Source of the DNA: an uncultured Clostridia bacterium
GTDB taxonomy: Bacteria > Bacillota > Clostridia > Christensenellales > Borkfalkiaceae
Assembly: GCA_947631195.1 (NCBI GenBank)
Contig: CANRKK010000004.1
Coordinates: 1-64,000 of the forward strand
Direction of reading: 5' to 3'
DNA: 64,000 nucleotides
Shown: piece after piece, positions 16,789 through 25,798 of the stretch
Position numbering within the stretch: position 1 is the stretch's first letter
Layout: every line of letters starts with the position of its first letter
Notes under the pieces: model-generated
Database searches by the model: none
Seen by the model: the letters and a program-made list of their open reading frames with translations, nothing else
Told to the model about the DNA's origin: nothing
Program-made: the position numbers and the translations under genes

Positions 16789-17039
16789 CGGCAGAAAAGC
16801 GCAACCGCATAATGGCGGCTGCAACCGTAACAACTATTATATTGATTGTTATTCTTGCGGCAATTGTTGTGTATCAGCTTGTCGTTCTTTCTTCCGTTCT
16901 CCGCAGGCGCCGCGAAATCGAACAGGAAATAGTCTACTACAACGAGCAGGCCAAAACCGAGCAGGAACACCTCGACTATCTTCAGTCGGAGTGGTTTTTG
17001 CAGGACAAGCTCCTCGAATACGGCTATCACAGACCTTAA
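16785..17039 (+). CDS. divIC: Septum formation initiator DivIC/FtsB family
   Basis: Division protein of 84 residues with one membrane span (about 10-33) and an extracellular coiled coil (38-68), the topology of DivIC/FtsB, which pairs with FtsL in the divisome. The start is GTG at 16785, supported by AAGGAG at 16771-16776 and its overlap with the yabQ stop. An ATG four bases earlier in another frame is not relevant. The shape and the yabP-yabQ context make the call firm despite low sequence conservation. Confidence 0.85.
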   Translation: MTAEKRNRIMAAATVTTIILIVILAAIVVYQLVVLSSVLRRRREIEQEIVYYNEQAKTEQEHLDYLQSEWFLQDKLLEYGYHRP

Positions 17040-17044
17040 AGTTT

Positions 17045-17911
17045 ATGAAAATTTCAGCTATCGACGTAGGTTCAAATTCCGTCCGCCTTGCCCTGATTGC
17101 GGACGGAAAAACTTTATATAAACGCCATTCAACCACCCGCCTCGGGGAGGGGCTTGCGAATTCGGGCAAGCTGCAGGCGGAGGCGATCGAGCGCACGGCG
17201 CAGGCAATCGCCGCGTTTGTGCGGGACGCAAAGGCGGAAAACTCGACACGTCTCTACGTTTTTGCCACGGCCGCCGTCCGTTCGTCCTCTAACAAACAGG
17301 ACTTTTTAAACAGAGTCAAACAGCTCTGCGGGGTTGACGTCGACGTAGTCAGCGGCCAAATGGAGGCCCGCCTCGGCATATTGGGCGCTCTCCGCGGCAG
17401 GGACGGCGGAATTATAGACGTCGGCGGGGCCAGCACCGAAGTTACCGTACAGAGGGGCGGCAAAACTCTCTATTCCCACAGCGCGGACATAGGCACCGTG
17501 CGCCTGCACGATCTGGCGGGCAGGGATTTCAACAAACTATACAGGGCCGCCGAAGAAAAGGTAAAGGAATACGGCGATTTTTCCGCCGCTGATTTTGATA
17601 TGTACGCCATAGGCGGCACCGCAACCACGCTTGCCGCGGTAAAGCAAAAACTCGAGGTTTACGACCCCGCTAAAACGGACGGCACCGTGCTTTACGCCGA
17701 TGAAATTTTAAAAACGGCGCAGTACGTCCTCGCCTTATCGGTGGAGGAGTGCATGAAAATAACGGGCATGGAGCCCCGCCGCGCCGACATAATAGGCGGC
17801 GGTTTTCTCCTCACATATCTCGTCATGCGCCGCTTCGGCATAGACAAAGTCACCGTCTCCGAAAGCGACAATTTAGAGGGTTACGTGATGCTCAAAGAGG
17901 GGAACGCATGA
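17045..17911 (+). CDS. Exopolyphosphatase/pppGpp phosphatase family protein
   Basis: A member of the ASKHA-fold Ppx/GppA family, which hydrolyses polyphosphate or pppGpp. The 288-residue protein carries the phosphate-1 motif DVGSNSVRL (7-15), a second phosphate loop IDVGGASTEV, and the adenosine-type motif AIGGTATTLAA. It is the short two-domain form lacking the C-terminal HD domains of E. coli Ppx, typical for Clostridia. The ATG at 17045 is preferred over an upstream in-frame start because the Ppx fold begins there. It follows divIC by 5 bases and overlaps the M50 gene by ATGA. Confidence 0.88.
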   Translation: MKISAIDVGSNSVRLALIADGKTLYKRHSTTRLGEGLANSGKLQAEAIERTAQAIAAFVRDAKAENSTRLYVFATAAVRSSSNKQDFLNRVKQLCGVDVDVVSGQMEARLGILGALRGRDGGIIDVGGASTEVTVQRGGKTLYSHSADIGTVRLHDLAGRDFNKLYRAAEEKVKEYGDFSAADFDMYAIGGTATTLAAVKQKLEVYDPAKTDGTVLYADEILKTAQYVLALSVEECMKITGMEPRRADIIGGGFLLTYLVMRRFGIDKVTVSESDNLEGYVMLKEGNA

Positions 17912-18660
17912 AAAATCTCGTTCTGAAAATAGTTTCCTATATTCTTTGGGTCTTGTGCACTGCGGGCGTGATAGGTTACATCTTTTATACCTGCTACGTC
18001 ATTCACAGTTACGGCACGGCCGACATCTGGCTTTTTCTTTTATTTTTTGTGCTGTCGGCCTTGACCGCTTCGGGCGTACACGAACTCGGCCACTTTGTTT
18101 TCGGGCTGTTTTCGGGCATGCGCGCAAAACTTACCGTACGGTCTTTTTTGCCCTTGGTGCGCGCCCCGAGCGTGGAAATCGTCCCCCAAAGGGAGGACAA
18201 ATTAAAATCCCGCCTCATAGTAACCGCCCTCGGCGGCGTGCTTTTCAACTTTATTTTTATAGTTTTGGGGCTGGTTGCGCTTTTCGTGCCTCAGGTCCCC
18301 ATCTGGATATCCCCCATAGCCATATGGCACTTGTCGATATTTTTCGATAACGTCCTACCCGTCACCTACGGAACGGGCAAAACGGACGGGCTTGTAATTG
18401 CAGAGCTTGCCCGCAACTCTCCCGAAGCCCAAGTCATGCTCGCAGTGCTGGTCGCGCAGGCGCATATTTTAAGCGGCAAGCCTATAGAGGAGTTAGACAG
18501 GTCTGTGCTCTTCGACCTGCCCCAGATAATGGAGGACGACCCCGCGTTCATCTCCCTGACGGAACTCCGCGCCGAATATTGCGAAGCGGTCGGGGACGGG
18601 GAAAACGCCGCGGCGTACAGGGCGAGGGCAGAGCAGCTTAAGGGGGAATATTCCGCTTAA
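17908..18660 (+). CDS. M50-type membrane metalloprotease homologue
   Basis: A 250-residue membrane protein resembling site-2 proteases. After two spans (about 8-30 and 38-60) it has the zinc motif HELGH (near 62-66). A later segment NVLPVTYGTGKTDG matches the family's N-x-x-P...D-G third-ligand motif. The C-terminal 80 residues are helical and soluble. The ATG at 17908 follows GAGGGG and overlaps the ppx stop. Position is unlike SpoIVFB or RseP, so the substrate is unknown. Its 3' end overlaps a small convergent gene by 4 bases. Confidence 0.8.
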   Translation: MKNLVLKIVSYILWVLCTAGVIGYIFYTCYVIHSYGTADIWLFLLFFVLSALTASGVHELGHFVFGLFSGMRAKLTVRSFLPLVRAPSVEIVPQREDKLKSRLIVTALGGVLFNFIFIVLGLVALFVPQVPIWISPIAIWHLSIFFDNVLPVTYGTGKTDGLVIAELARNSPEAQVMLAVLVAQAHILSGKPIEELDRSVLFDLPQIMEDDPAFISLTELRAEYCEAVGDGENAAAYRARAEQLKGEYSA

Positions 18661-18812
18661 CTTATTCTGTACAGCCTGCCGAAGCAGTGCGGGCAAATCC
18701 TTCCCCAGATTTCGGCCTGCGTTTTGCACACGTGGTTTCCGCACGTTCCGCACTCAAAAAATTTATCCGCAAAATCAAATTCTGCCGCGTTGGCGCATAA
18801 GTGCTTTTTCAT
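18657..18812 (-). CDS. Small zinc-ribbon protein, 51 residues
   Basis: A short minus-strand reading frame encodes 51 residues with Cys6, Cys21, Cys24, Cys29, Cys40 and Cys43. The pairs CGTC and CPHC, 16 residues apart, form a plausible zinc ribbon. It begins MKKHLCANAAEFDF and ends GRLYRIS. The stop codon overlaps the stop of the convergent M50 gene. There is no clear Shine-Dalgarno before the ATG and no strong promoter, so expression is uncertain. The ordered cysteine spacing argues against chance. I do not recognise a family; it may be a small nucleic-acid-binding or adaptor protein. Confidence 0.55.
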   Translation of the reverse strand: MKKHLCANAAEFDFADKFFECGTCGNHVCKTQAEIWGRICPHCFGRLYRIS

Positions 18813-18865
18813 AAAAAAAGTATGCGCAAACGGCGGTTTTTTAATGCAAATTTTTGCTCAAATTC

Positions 18866-18894
18866 TTGCGTTATTTCTAATAATATGGTATAAT
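18866..18894 (+). promoter_or_regulatory. SigA promoter of gyrBA
   Basis: TTGCGT (18866-18871), 17-base spacer ending in TGG, TATAAT (18889-18894): an extended -10 promoter. The leader to the gyrB ATG is about 30 bases with GGGAG as ribosome site. Confidence 0.85.
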
Positions 18895-18931
18895 AATTAA
18901 AATAAAATATTTTTTGTTCGGGAGATAAAAA

Positions 18932-20857
18932 ATGCCTGAAAAAGTTCAATCAAATTACGACGCCAATTCCCTGCGCGCCTTAAAGGGTCTCGAGCCCGTG
19001 CGCGAGCATCCCGGGATGTATATCGGCCCCACCGACGAAAAGGGTCTGCACTGCCTCGTGCGCGAGGTCATCGACAACTCTATCGACGAGGCTCTTGCAG
19101 GCTATTGCGACCGTATCGACGTAAGCATAAATGCGGACGGCTCCTGCACCGTAAAGGATAACGGCAGGGGAATTCCCACGGGAATAAACGAGGAGGAGGG
19201 CATAAGCGGCGTAGAGCTTGCCTTGACCAACCTCAATGCGGGCGGCAAGTTCGGCGGCGGCAACAAGGGCGGCGGCTACAAAATATCTTCGGGCCTGCAC
19301 GGCGTGGGCGTATCCTGCGTAAACGCGCTCTCGGACTATCTCGTTGCCGAAGTGTGCCAGAACGGCCATATCCACCGCCAGAGCTATAAGTGCGGCATAC
19401 CCGACGCGCCCCTTGCGATAGTCGGCGACACCGGGGAAACGGGCACAACGATAACTTTCCACCCCGATAAAACTATACTCGAAACGACCGAGTTCAACTA
19501 CGACACCCTCAAAACCCTCCTTAGGGAACTCTCCTATCTCAACAAGGGTTTGACGCTCACGTTGACCGATTACCGCGGCGAAAAGGAGCGTCACGACAGC
19601 TTCTGCTACGAGGGCGGCGTAGTCCACTTTATAGAGGACATAAACAAGGGCAAGGAAGTTCTGTTCGAAAAGCCCGTCTACTTTGAAGATTCCGAGGGCG
19701 ACGACAGGTTCCTTGAAGTCGCCATACAGTATAACGACAGCTATGTGGAGCAGATTTTCCCCTTCTCCAACAATATCCGCCAGCCGGACGGCGGCACCCA
19801 CCTCGACGGCTTCAAGGCGGCTTTAACAAAGGTAATAAACGACTGCGGCCACCGCCTCAATATTTTAAAGGAGACCGAAAAGCTCTCGGGCGACGACGTG
19901 CGCGAGGGCATAACCGCCGTAGTATCCGTAAAGATTGCCGACGCGCAGTACGAGAGCCAGACAAAGGCCAAGCTGTGCTCAACCTACGTCAGGGGCTTTG
20001 TGTATAAGGCCGTGTGCGAAAAGTTCGGCACCTATCTCGAGGAGCACCCCGCCGAAACCAAGGAGCTGATAATGCGCTGCATAACGGCGCAGAGAGCGAG
20101 GGAGGCGGCCCGTCTCGCGCGCGAGGAAACTCACCGCAAGGGCGTTTTGGAGAGCACCAAGCTCCCCGGCAAACTTGCCGACTGTTCGGACAAGCGGCCC
20201 GAGCTGTGTGAAATTTATATCGTCGAGGGCGACTCGGCGGGCGGCACGGCAAAGCAGGGGCGCGACAGAAGATTTCAGGCGATCCTGCCCCTCCGCGGCA
20301 AAATACTCAACGTTGAAAAGGTCCGCATAAACCGCGTTTTGGAAAACGAAGAGATAAAGGCCATGATAACGGCTTTCGGCTGCGGCATACAGGAAAACTT
20401 CGACGAGAGCAAGCTCCGCTACGACAGAATAATAATAATGACCGATGCCGACGTGGACGGGTCCCACATAAGAATACTTTTGTTAACATTCTTTTTCCGT
20501 TATATGCGGCCGCTCGTGGAAAACGGCCACGTATACGCCGCCCAGCCGCCCCTCTATAAGGTTTCGGCCAAGGGCATGGAGGACAAATATCTCTACGACG
20601 ACAAGGCGCTCGAAGATTTCAGAAACACGTTCGAAGGCAAGTTCGAACTTCAACGCTATAAGGGCCTCGGAGAGATGAACAAGGAACAGCTGTGGGAAAC
20701 TACAATGGACCCCGCCAAGCGTACGCTTGTCCGCATAAACGTGGAGGACGCGGTTGAAGCCGATAAAACGTTTGCCCTCTTGATGGGCGAACAACCCGAA
20801 CTCCGCCGCCAATTCATAGAGGAAAATGCAAAGCTCGTTGAGGAGCTGGACGTTTAA
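18932..20857 (+). CDS. gyrB: DNA gyrase subunit B
   Basis: ATPase and Toprim subunit of gyrase. The 641-residue protein has the GHKL ATPase core (EVIDNSIDEAL, DNGRGIP, GLHGVGVSCVNALS), the transducer domain, and the Toprim segment EGDSAGGTAKQGRDRRFQAI with acidic metal ligands (TDADVDGSHI). The C-terminal tail motif is QRYKGLGEMN. The length fits Gram-positive GyrB. It stands 10 bases before gyrA and has its own extended -10 promoter. ParE is excluded by the gyrase-type ILPLRGKILNVEK sequence and pairing with gyrA. Confidence 0.97.
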   Translation: MPEKVQSNYDANSLRALKGLEPVREHPGMYIGPTDEKGLHCLVREVIDNSIDEALAGYCDRIDVSINADGSCTVKDNGRGIPTGINEEEGISGVELALTNLNAGGKFGGGNKGGGYKISSGLHGVGVSCVNALSDYLVAEVCQNGHIHRQSYKCGIPDAPLAIVGDTGETGTTITFHPDKTILETTEFNYDTLKTLLRELSYLNKGLTLTLTDYRGEKERHDSFCYEGGVVHFIEDINKGKEVLFEKPVYFEDSEGDDRFLEVAIQYNDSYVEQIFPFSNNIRQPDGGTHLDGFKAALTKVINDCGHRLNILKETEKLSGDDVREGITAVVSVKIADAQYESQTKAKLCSTYVRGFVYKAVCEKFGTYLEEHPAETKELIMRCITAQRAREAARLAREETHRKGVLESTKLPGKLADCSDKRPELCEIYIVEGDSAGGTAKQGRDRRFQAILPLRGKILNVEKVRINRVLENEEIKAMITAFGCGIQENFDESKLRYDRIIIMTDADVDGSHIRILLLTFFFRYMRPLVENGHVYAAQPPLYKVSAKGMEDKYLYDDKALEDFRNTFEGKFELQRYKGLGEMNKEQLWETTMDPAKRTLVRINVEDAVEADKTFALLMGEQPELRRQFIEENAKLVEELDV

Positions 20858-20867
20858 GGAGTAGAAT

Positions 20868-23411
20868 ATGGCAAAGAAAGAAACAAGCCCCGAGCTTACA
20901 GAAGAATTCAGAAAAACTCTGCAGATGACCAAACTTTTGGACGTAGAGGTGGACGAGGAACTCAAAAAGTCCTTCATAGCCTACGCCATGGCCGTAAACG
21001 TCTCCCGCGCCATACCCGACGTGCGCGACGGCTTAAAGCCCGTCCACAGGCGCATACTCTACTCGATGCACGAACTCGGGTTATATTCCGACAAGGCGTT
21101 CCGTAAGTGCGCGCGTATAGTCGGCGATTGCTTAGGTAAATATCACCCCCACGGCGACAGCTCGGTATATGACGCTCTCGTCCGTCTTGCGCAGGACTTT
21201 TCGATAAACGAACCTTTGGTGGAGGGGCACGGCAACTTCGGCTCCGTGGACGGCGATCCCCCCGCGGCTATGAGATATACCGAAGCCCGCCTCTCCAAAA
21301 TAGCTTCCGAAATGCTCCGCGATCTGGACAAGGAGACGGTGGACTTCTATCCCACTTTCGACGACACGGGCATGCAGCCCTCGGTGCTTCCGTCAAGATT
21401 CCCCAATATGCTTGTAAACGGGTCTGACGGCATAGCCGTGGGCATGGCAACCAATATCCCGCCCCACAACCTCGGCGAGGTCTGCGACGGCGTCATAGCC
21501 CTCATAGACAACCCCGAAATCACGGTGGACGAACTCATGCAGTACGTCACGGCCCCCGACTTCCCCACGGGCGCTTTGATTCTCGGCAGAAGCGGCATCA
21601 AAAAGGCATACCGCACGGGTCGCGGCAATATAGTCATCCGTTCCCGCTGCGAAATAGAGGAGTACCAGAGCGGCAACCAAACCCGCACCCGCATAATAGT
21701 AAGCGAAATTCCCTATCAGGTAAACAAGGCGAAGCTCATCGAAAGCATAGCCGATTTGGTTAAAAACAAGCGCATAGAGGGCATCTCCGACATCCGCGAG
21801 GAGTCCGACCGCGACGGCATGCGCATAGTTATAGAGATTAAAAAAGACGCCAACGCGCAGGTCGTTTTAAACACGCTGTACAAGCACACCAACCTGCAGG
21901 TGTCCGACGGGATAATAATGCTCGCCCTCGTGGACGGCACGCCCCGCATCTTGAATTTAAAGGAGTGCCTGTACTACTATCTTGAGCATCAGAAGGACAT
22001 AATCGTCCGCAGAACAAAGTTCGACCTGCAAAAAACCGAGGAGCGCGCCCATATTCTCCGCGGCCTCGTGATAGCGCAGGCGAGCATAGAGGAGGTCGTG
22101 GAGGTCTGCCGCAACGCCGTAGACAAAACGGACTGCGTGCAAAAGCTCACCGCAAACTTCGAGCTGGACGAAAGGCAGGCAACGGCCGTCGCCGAACTCC
22201 GCCTGTACAGAATTTCCCACCTCGAGGTTGATAAAATCACCGACGAGCTTGCCTCTCTTGAAACGCAGATTGAGGACTTCAAGGACATTTTGGCGCACGA
22301 GGAGCGCGTGCTCGAGATAATCAAAAACGACCTTATCGAAATCAAACGCAAGTATCCGGGCGCGAGGAAGACGGAAATTTCCACCGATTTCACGGGCGAC
22401 ATCGAGGACGCGGACCTCATTCCCGTTGAGCAGGTCGTAATTTCCATGACCCACACGGGCTATGTAAAGAGGCTCCCCGTTGCCGAATACCGCGCGCAAA
22501 ACCGCGGCGGCATGGGCATAACCGCCCACCGTCCCAAGGACGAGGACTTTGTCGAAAAGATGTTCACCTGCTCCTCGCACGACGACTTGCTGTTGTTTTC
22601 TTCCTTCGGCAAGGTGTATCGCATAAAGGCCTTTGAAATTCCCGAAGCGGCGCGCACCGCACGCGGCAGGGCCGTTGTAAACCTTGTGCAGATAGGGCAG
22701 GACGAAAAAATAACCACGATAATTCCCGTAAGCGCGTCCGACGGTTATATCGCGTTTGCAACTTCGGGCGGGCTCATCAAAAAGACAAAACTTCAAGAGT
22801 TCGAGCACATAAACAAGAACGGCAAAATCGCAATCCGCCTCAACGAGGGCGACTCGCTCATCTCCGTGCAGTTCACCACGGGCTCGGACGAACTCATGAT
22901 AGCCTCGCGTTCGGGCAAATGCATACGTTTCTCCGAGGACAACGTTCGCTCCATGGGCAGGGACACTTCGGGCGTCCGCGCGATGAAGCTCGACGGCGAC
23001 GATAAGCTGGTAGATATGCTTGTTGTTGACGAAACGAAGAGCCTGATAACCGTAACTTCCAACGGCTACGGCAAGCGTTCCTCCCTCGACGACTATCGCG
23101 TTCAGGGCAGGGCAGGCAAGGGCATTTTGGCGGGCAAGTTCACCGAAGATACGGGCTACCTTGTCAACCTCAAGCAAGTTTCCGACGGCGACGACATAAT
23201 GATTATTTCCGAGGGCGGCACGATAATCCGCATGCACGCCGATTCCATCTCGAAGATAGGCAGAGCCACGCGCGGCGTGCGCCTCATGAAATTAAAGGAC
23301 GGCGCAGTTGCCACCGTAGCCGTAACCGAGCGCGACGATGAGGCCGAAACGGCCGCTCCCGAACAGCAGTCCGGCGAATCGCAGGACGAAGAGCAACGGG
23401 AAGACGAGTAA
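20868..23411 (+). CDS. gyrA: DNA gyrase subunit A
   Basis: DNA-cleaving subunit of gyrase, 847 residues. The catalytic tyrosine lies in [12 protein letters not shown]. The quinolone region reads [20 protein letters not shown], keeping serine and aspartate at the positions equivalent to E. coli 83 and 87, so no classical resistance change is present. The C-terminal domain shows beta-pinwheel blades with a degenerate GyrA box (QNRGGMG) and an acidic tail. It is likely co-transcribed with gyrB. A terminator follows at 23446. Confidence 0.97.
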   Translation: MAKKETSPELTEEFRKTLQMTKLLDVEVDEELKKSFIAYAMAVNVSRAIPDVRDGLKPVHRRILYSMHELGLYSDKAFRKCARIVGDCLGKYHPHGDSSVYDALVRLAQDFSINEPLVEGHGNFGSVDGDPPAAMRYTEARLSKIASEMLRDLDKETVDFYPTFDDTGMQPSVLPSRFPNMLVNGSDGIAVGMATNIPPHNLGEVCDGVIALIDNPEITVDELMQYVTAPDFPTGALILGRSGIKKAYRTGRGNIVIRSRCEIEEYQSGNQTRTRIIVSEIPYQVNKAKLIESIADLVKNKRIEGISDIREESDRDGMRIVIEIKKDANAQVVLNTLYKHTNLQVSDGIIMLALVDGTPRILNLKECLYYYLEHQKDIIVRRTKFDLQKTEERAHILRGLVIAQASIEEVVEVCRNAVDKTDCVQKLTANFELDERQATAVAELRLYRISHLEVDKITDELASLETQIEDFKDILAHEERVLEIIKNDLIEIKRKYPGARKTEISTDFTGDIEDADLIPVEQVVISMTHTGYVKRLPVAEYRAQNRGGMGITAHRPKDEDFVEKMFTCSSHDDLLLFSSFGKVYRIKAFEIPEAARTARGRAVVNLVQIGQDEKITTIIPVSASDGYIAFATSGGLIKKTKLQEFEHINKNGKIAIRLNEGDSLISVQFTTGSDELMIASRSGKCIRFSEDNVRSMGRDTSGVRAMKLDGDDKLVDMLVVDETKSLITVTSNGYGKRSSLDDYRVQGRAGKGILAGKFTEDTGYLVNLKQVSDGDDIMIISEGGTIIRMHADSISKIGRATRGVRLMKLKDGAVATVAVTERDDEAETAAPEQQSGESQDEEQREDE

Positions 23412-23445
23412 AATATCGCAACCCGATAAATTTAACCGTTATTCA

Positions 23446-23476
23446 GCCCGCAGGAGTTTGCCTGCGGGCGCATTTT
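23446..23476 (+). terminator. Intrinsic terminator after gyrA
   Basis: A 9-bp stem GCCCGCAGG/CCTGCGGGC (loop AGTTTG) is followed by GCATTTTA. The T-run is short. Its descending arm overlaps the -35 of the next promoter. Confidence 0.75.
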
Positions 23477-23486
23477 ATGTTATACT
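23458..23486 (+). promoter_or_regulatory. Promoter of exonuclease gene, nested in gyrA terminator
   Basis: TTGCCT (23458-23463) lies in the loop and descending arm of the gyrA terminator. A 17-base spacer leads to TATACT (23481-23486). Transcription would begin near 23493, three bases before the ATG. Confidence 0.7.
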
Positions 23487-23495
23487 ATCCGTGAA

Positions 23496-24449
23496 ATGAA
23501 TTTAGTTTTTTTTGATATCGAATGTGCGGGCGTCCATAAAACATATGCCAAAATCTGTGCGTTCGGCTATGTTGTCTGCGACCAAAATTTCAATATACTC
23601 AAAAAAGAGGATATCCTTATCAACCCCAAGGGCAAATTCGAGCTGACCGACAGAAAGGGGGAAAAGGGTATAGTTCTGCCCTATGAATACGGGGAATTCA
23701 AGCGTCACCCCTCATTTCCGCACGTCTACGGCCAAATCAAAGCGCTTTTGGAGGACAAGAACAACCTTGTGTTCGGCCACGCCGTTTTAAACGACGTAAA
23801 GTATCTCAACCTCGAAACCCGCCGCTTCAGGCTGCCTTCCTTTGAATTTGCCTTTCAGGACAGCCAGCTGCTGTTCATGACCCATATAAACGACTTTTCC
23901 CGCCAATTCGGTCTGGAGTATATAGCGGGTGCGCTCGGCGTTGAATTTACGCCCCACCGCGCCGCCGACGACGCCTATGCCACGATGCGCATAGTGGAGG
24001 CCCTCTGCAAGGAGGAACACTGCACCGTCACCGAACTTCCCGCCCTTTTAAACGTGGTACAGGGCAAAATATCGCGCTATCAGATAACCCGCCCGCAGTC
24101 CAAGGGCTTCAAGCGCTACAATATGGAAAAGCAGGCGGCAAAAAACGAGCGCGCCCAAAAGCGCATACAGTTCTATAACAATTTGTCGCGCAAAAGAGTC
24201 AACAGGTCGGGTGGAGTTTTGAAGGGCAAAACCATAACGTTTTCCCGCGCGATAGAGGACGACATCTCGAATTCCATTCCGCTTGTGGATAAAATCTATT
24301 CGCTCGGCGGGAAATATTCCTCAAAGCTGGACAACTGCACTCTCTACGTTTCGGCCGCGGACGATACCACGGCGCGCACCAAGTCTGCCGACGAGCGGTC
24401 CATAAAGCACATTACCGTAGAGGAGCTGGAGGCTATAATAAATGCTTAG
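23496..24449 (+). CDS. DEDD 3'-5' exonuclease with C-terminal BRCT domain
   Basis: The N-terminal 180 residues form a DnaQ-like exonuclease: ExoI FFDIECAG (Asp7, Glu9), ExoII FGHAVLNDVKYL and ExoIII HRAADDAYATM, the DEDDh pattern. A basic linker (about 200-235) joins a C-terminal BRCT-like domain starting at LKGKTITFSRAIEDD. Exonuclease-BRCT fusions occur in Firmicutes as stand-alone repair or proofreading enzymes; the exact substrate is unknown. There is no Shine-Dalgarno and a near-zero leader. The stop overlaps the start of the methyltransferase gene by 8 bases. Confidence 0.85.
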   Translation: MNLVFFDIECAGVHKTYAKICAFGYVVCDQNFNILKKEDILINPKGKFELTDRKGEKGIVLPYEYGEFKRHPSFPHVYGQIKALLEDKNNLVFGHAVLNDVKYLNLETRRFRLPSFEFAFQDSQLLFMTHINDFSRQFGLEYIAGALGVEFTPHRAADDAYATMRIVEALCKEEHCTVTELPALLNVVQGKISRYQITRPQSKGFKRYNMEKQAAKNERAQKRIQFYNNLSRKRVNRSGGVLKGKTITFSRAIEDDISNSIPLVDKIYSLGGKYSSKLDNCTLYVSAADDTTARTKSADERSIKHITVEELEAIINA

Positions 24450-25746
24450 CCTGCCCGCCGAATTTTTGGAGAGAATGAAGTTGCAGCTCGGCGCGGAATA
24501 CGGCGATTTTCTGCAGAGCTATGATAGCCCCGCCCAAAGGGCCGTCCGCGTCAATACTCTCAAAATATCCGTTGAAAATTTCAAAAAAATAACGCCGTTT
24601 GCGCTCTCGCCCACGCCGTGGGAGCAGAGCGGATTTTTTGTTGAGGGCGAGGGTTTGGGCAAAACAGTCCTCCACGCAGCGGGCGCGTACTACGTTCAGG
24701 AACCGTCCGCAATGGCCGCCGTGCCGCCGCTTGAAATAACGGAGGGCGAGCGCGTATTGGATCTTTGTTCGGCTCCGGGCGGCAAGGGCACGCAGATAGC
24801 GCAATACATGCAGGGCAAGGGCGTCCTCGTTTTAAACGAGCCCGTTCCCTCGCGCCGCGATATTTTGGCGCAGAACGTCGAACGCCTCGGCATAAAAAAC
24901 GCAGCGATCACCTGCGCCGAGCCCGCCTTTCTTGCAGGTATATTTGAAAATTACTTCGATAAAATTCTCGTCGACGCGCCCTGTTCGGGTGAGGGAATGT
25001 TCAAAAAGGAACCCAATGCAATCCCCGAATGGTCCTTGTCCAACGTTGAAATGTGCGCCGCGCGCCAAAGACAGATTTTGGAGGCGGCCGATAAAATGCT
25101 CTGCGGGGGAGGGCGGCTCGTCTATTCCACATGCACCTTTTCCGCGCAGGAAGACGAGGAGCAGATAGACAACTTTTTAAAAGCCCACCCCGGGTATAAA
25201 TTGCTTGACATGCGCAAACTTCTGCCCCACAAAATACGGGGCGAAGGGCACTTTTACGCCGTGCTGCAAAAGACGGACGGCCCCCGCGCCGACGGTTTTC
25301 ACAAACTGACCCCGTCCGTTCCCAAAAAATGCGACTTGCGCGCATACAGGGAGTGGGAGAGCGCAACCCTCAAAACCGCCTCAAATAATCTTATTCTTGA
25401 CGGCGACGCGCTCTTCGGCTTTGCGGACGGAGCCGAGGATCTGATCTCGGCCTTTCCGCGGCAGGACAGGTGGCGCATAAAACAGCTGCTCTTTCTGGGC
25501 AGGCTTGATTCCAAATCGCCGTTCACGCCCGGTCACGCGCTCGCAACGCGGCTGACCCCAAAAGAGGCCAATTCGGTGGAGGTGGACGAAAAGACTGCGC
25601 TGTCCTATCTGCGCGGACTGACGTTCGGTTGCCCCGAAGAGCTCAAAGGCTGGTATCTGGCGACGTACGCGGGCTTGCCGCTCGGCTGGTGCAAGGCGGT
25701 CAACGGCGTTGCAAAAAACCATCTGCCGAAGGGCCTCAGAATTTAA
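24442..25746 (+). CDS. RsmF-type rRNA cytosine-C5 methyltransferase
   Basis: A NOL1/NOP2/Sun family enzyme making 5-methylcytosine in rRNA. The 434-residue protein shows the SAM-binding motif LDLCSAPGGKGTQIA, the proline-cysteine motif DAPCSGEGMF and the second catalytic cysteine in YSTCTFS. A C-terminal RsmF/YebU-like extension contains a PUA-like domain (GLPLGWCKAVNGVAKNHLPK). This is longer than RsmB and lacks the NusB domain, hence RsmF type. It overlaps the exonuclease gene by 8 bases and ends at a bidirectional terminator. Confidence 0.9.
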   Translation: MLSLPAEFLERMKLQLGAEYGDFLQSYDSPAQRAVRVNTLKISVENFKKITPFALSPTPWEQSGFFVEGEGLGKTVLHAAGAYYVQEPSAMAAVPPLEITEGERVLDLCSAPGGKGTQIAQYMQGKGVLVLNEPVPSRRDILAQNVERLGIKNAAITCAEPAFLAGIFENYFDKILVDAPCSGEGMFKKEPNAIPEWSLSNVEMCAARQRQILEAADKMLCGGGRLVYSTCTFSAQEDEEQIDNFLKAHPGYKLLDMRKLLPHKIRGEGHFYAVLQKTDGPRADGFHKLTPSVPKKCDLRAYREWESATLKTASNNLILDGDALFGFADGAEDLISAFPRQDRWRIKQLLFLGRLDSKSPFTPGHALATRLTPKEANSVEVDEKTALSYLRGLTFGCPEELKGWYLATYAGLPLGWCKAVNGVAKNHLPKGLRI

Positions 25747-25754
25747 TAAAAACA

Positions 25755-25790
25755 AATCCCCGCTCGTATGAGCGGGGATTATTTACTTTT
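25755..25790. terminator. Bidirectional terminator
   Basis: AATCCCCGCTC/GAGCGGGGATT with loop GTAT forms an 11-bp stem, followed by TTATTTACTTTT on the plus strand and preceded by an A-rich run. It separates the methyltransferase gene from the convergent lipoprotein gene. Confidence 0.9.
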
Positions 25791-25798
25791 GCAAACTA

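Noticed and set aside
17749-17908. N-terminal extension of the M50 protease gene
   Set aside because: The extra codons lie inside ppx in another frame, are arginine/histidine-rich and lack a ribosome site; the ATG at 17908 has GAGGGG and the usual ATGA overlap.
21957-23237. Minus-strand frame of 426 codons inside gyrA
   Set aside because: Antisense shadow of gyrA caused by its codon bias; no start signal or recognisable domain.
20868-23411. Quinolone-resistance substitution in gyrA
   Set aside because: The residues equivalent to Ser83 and Asp87 are unchanged.
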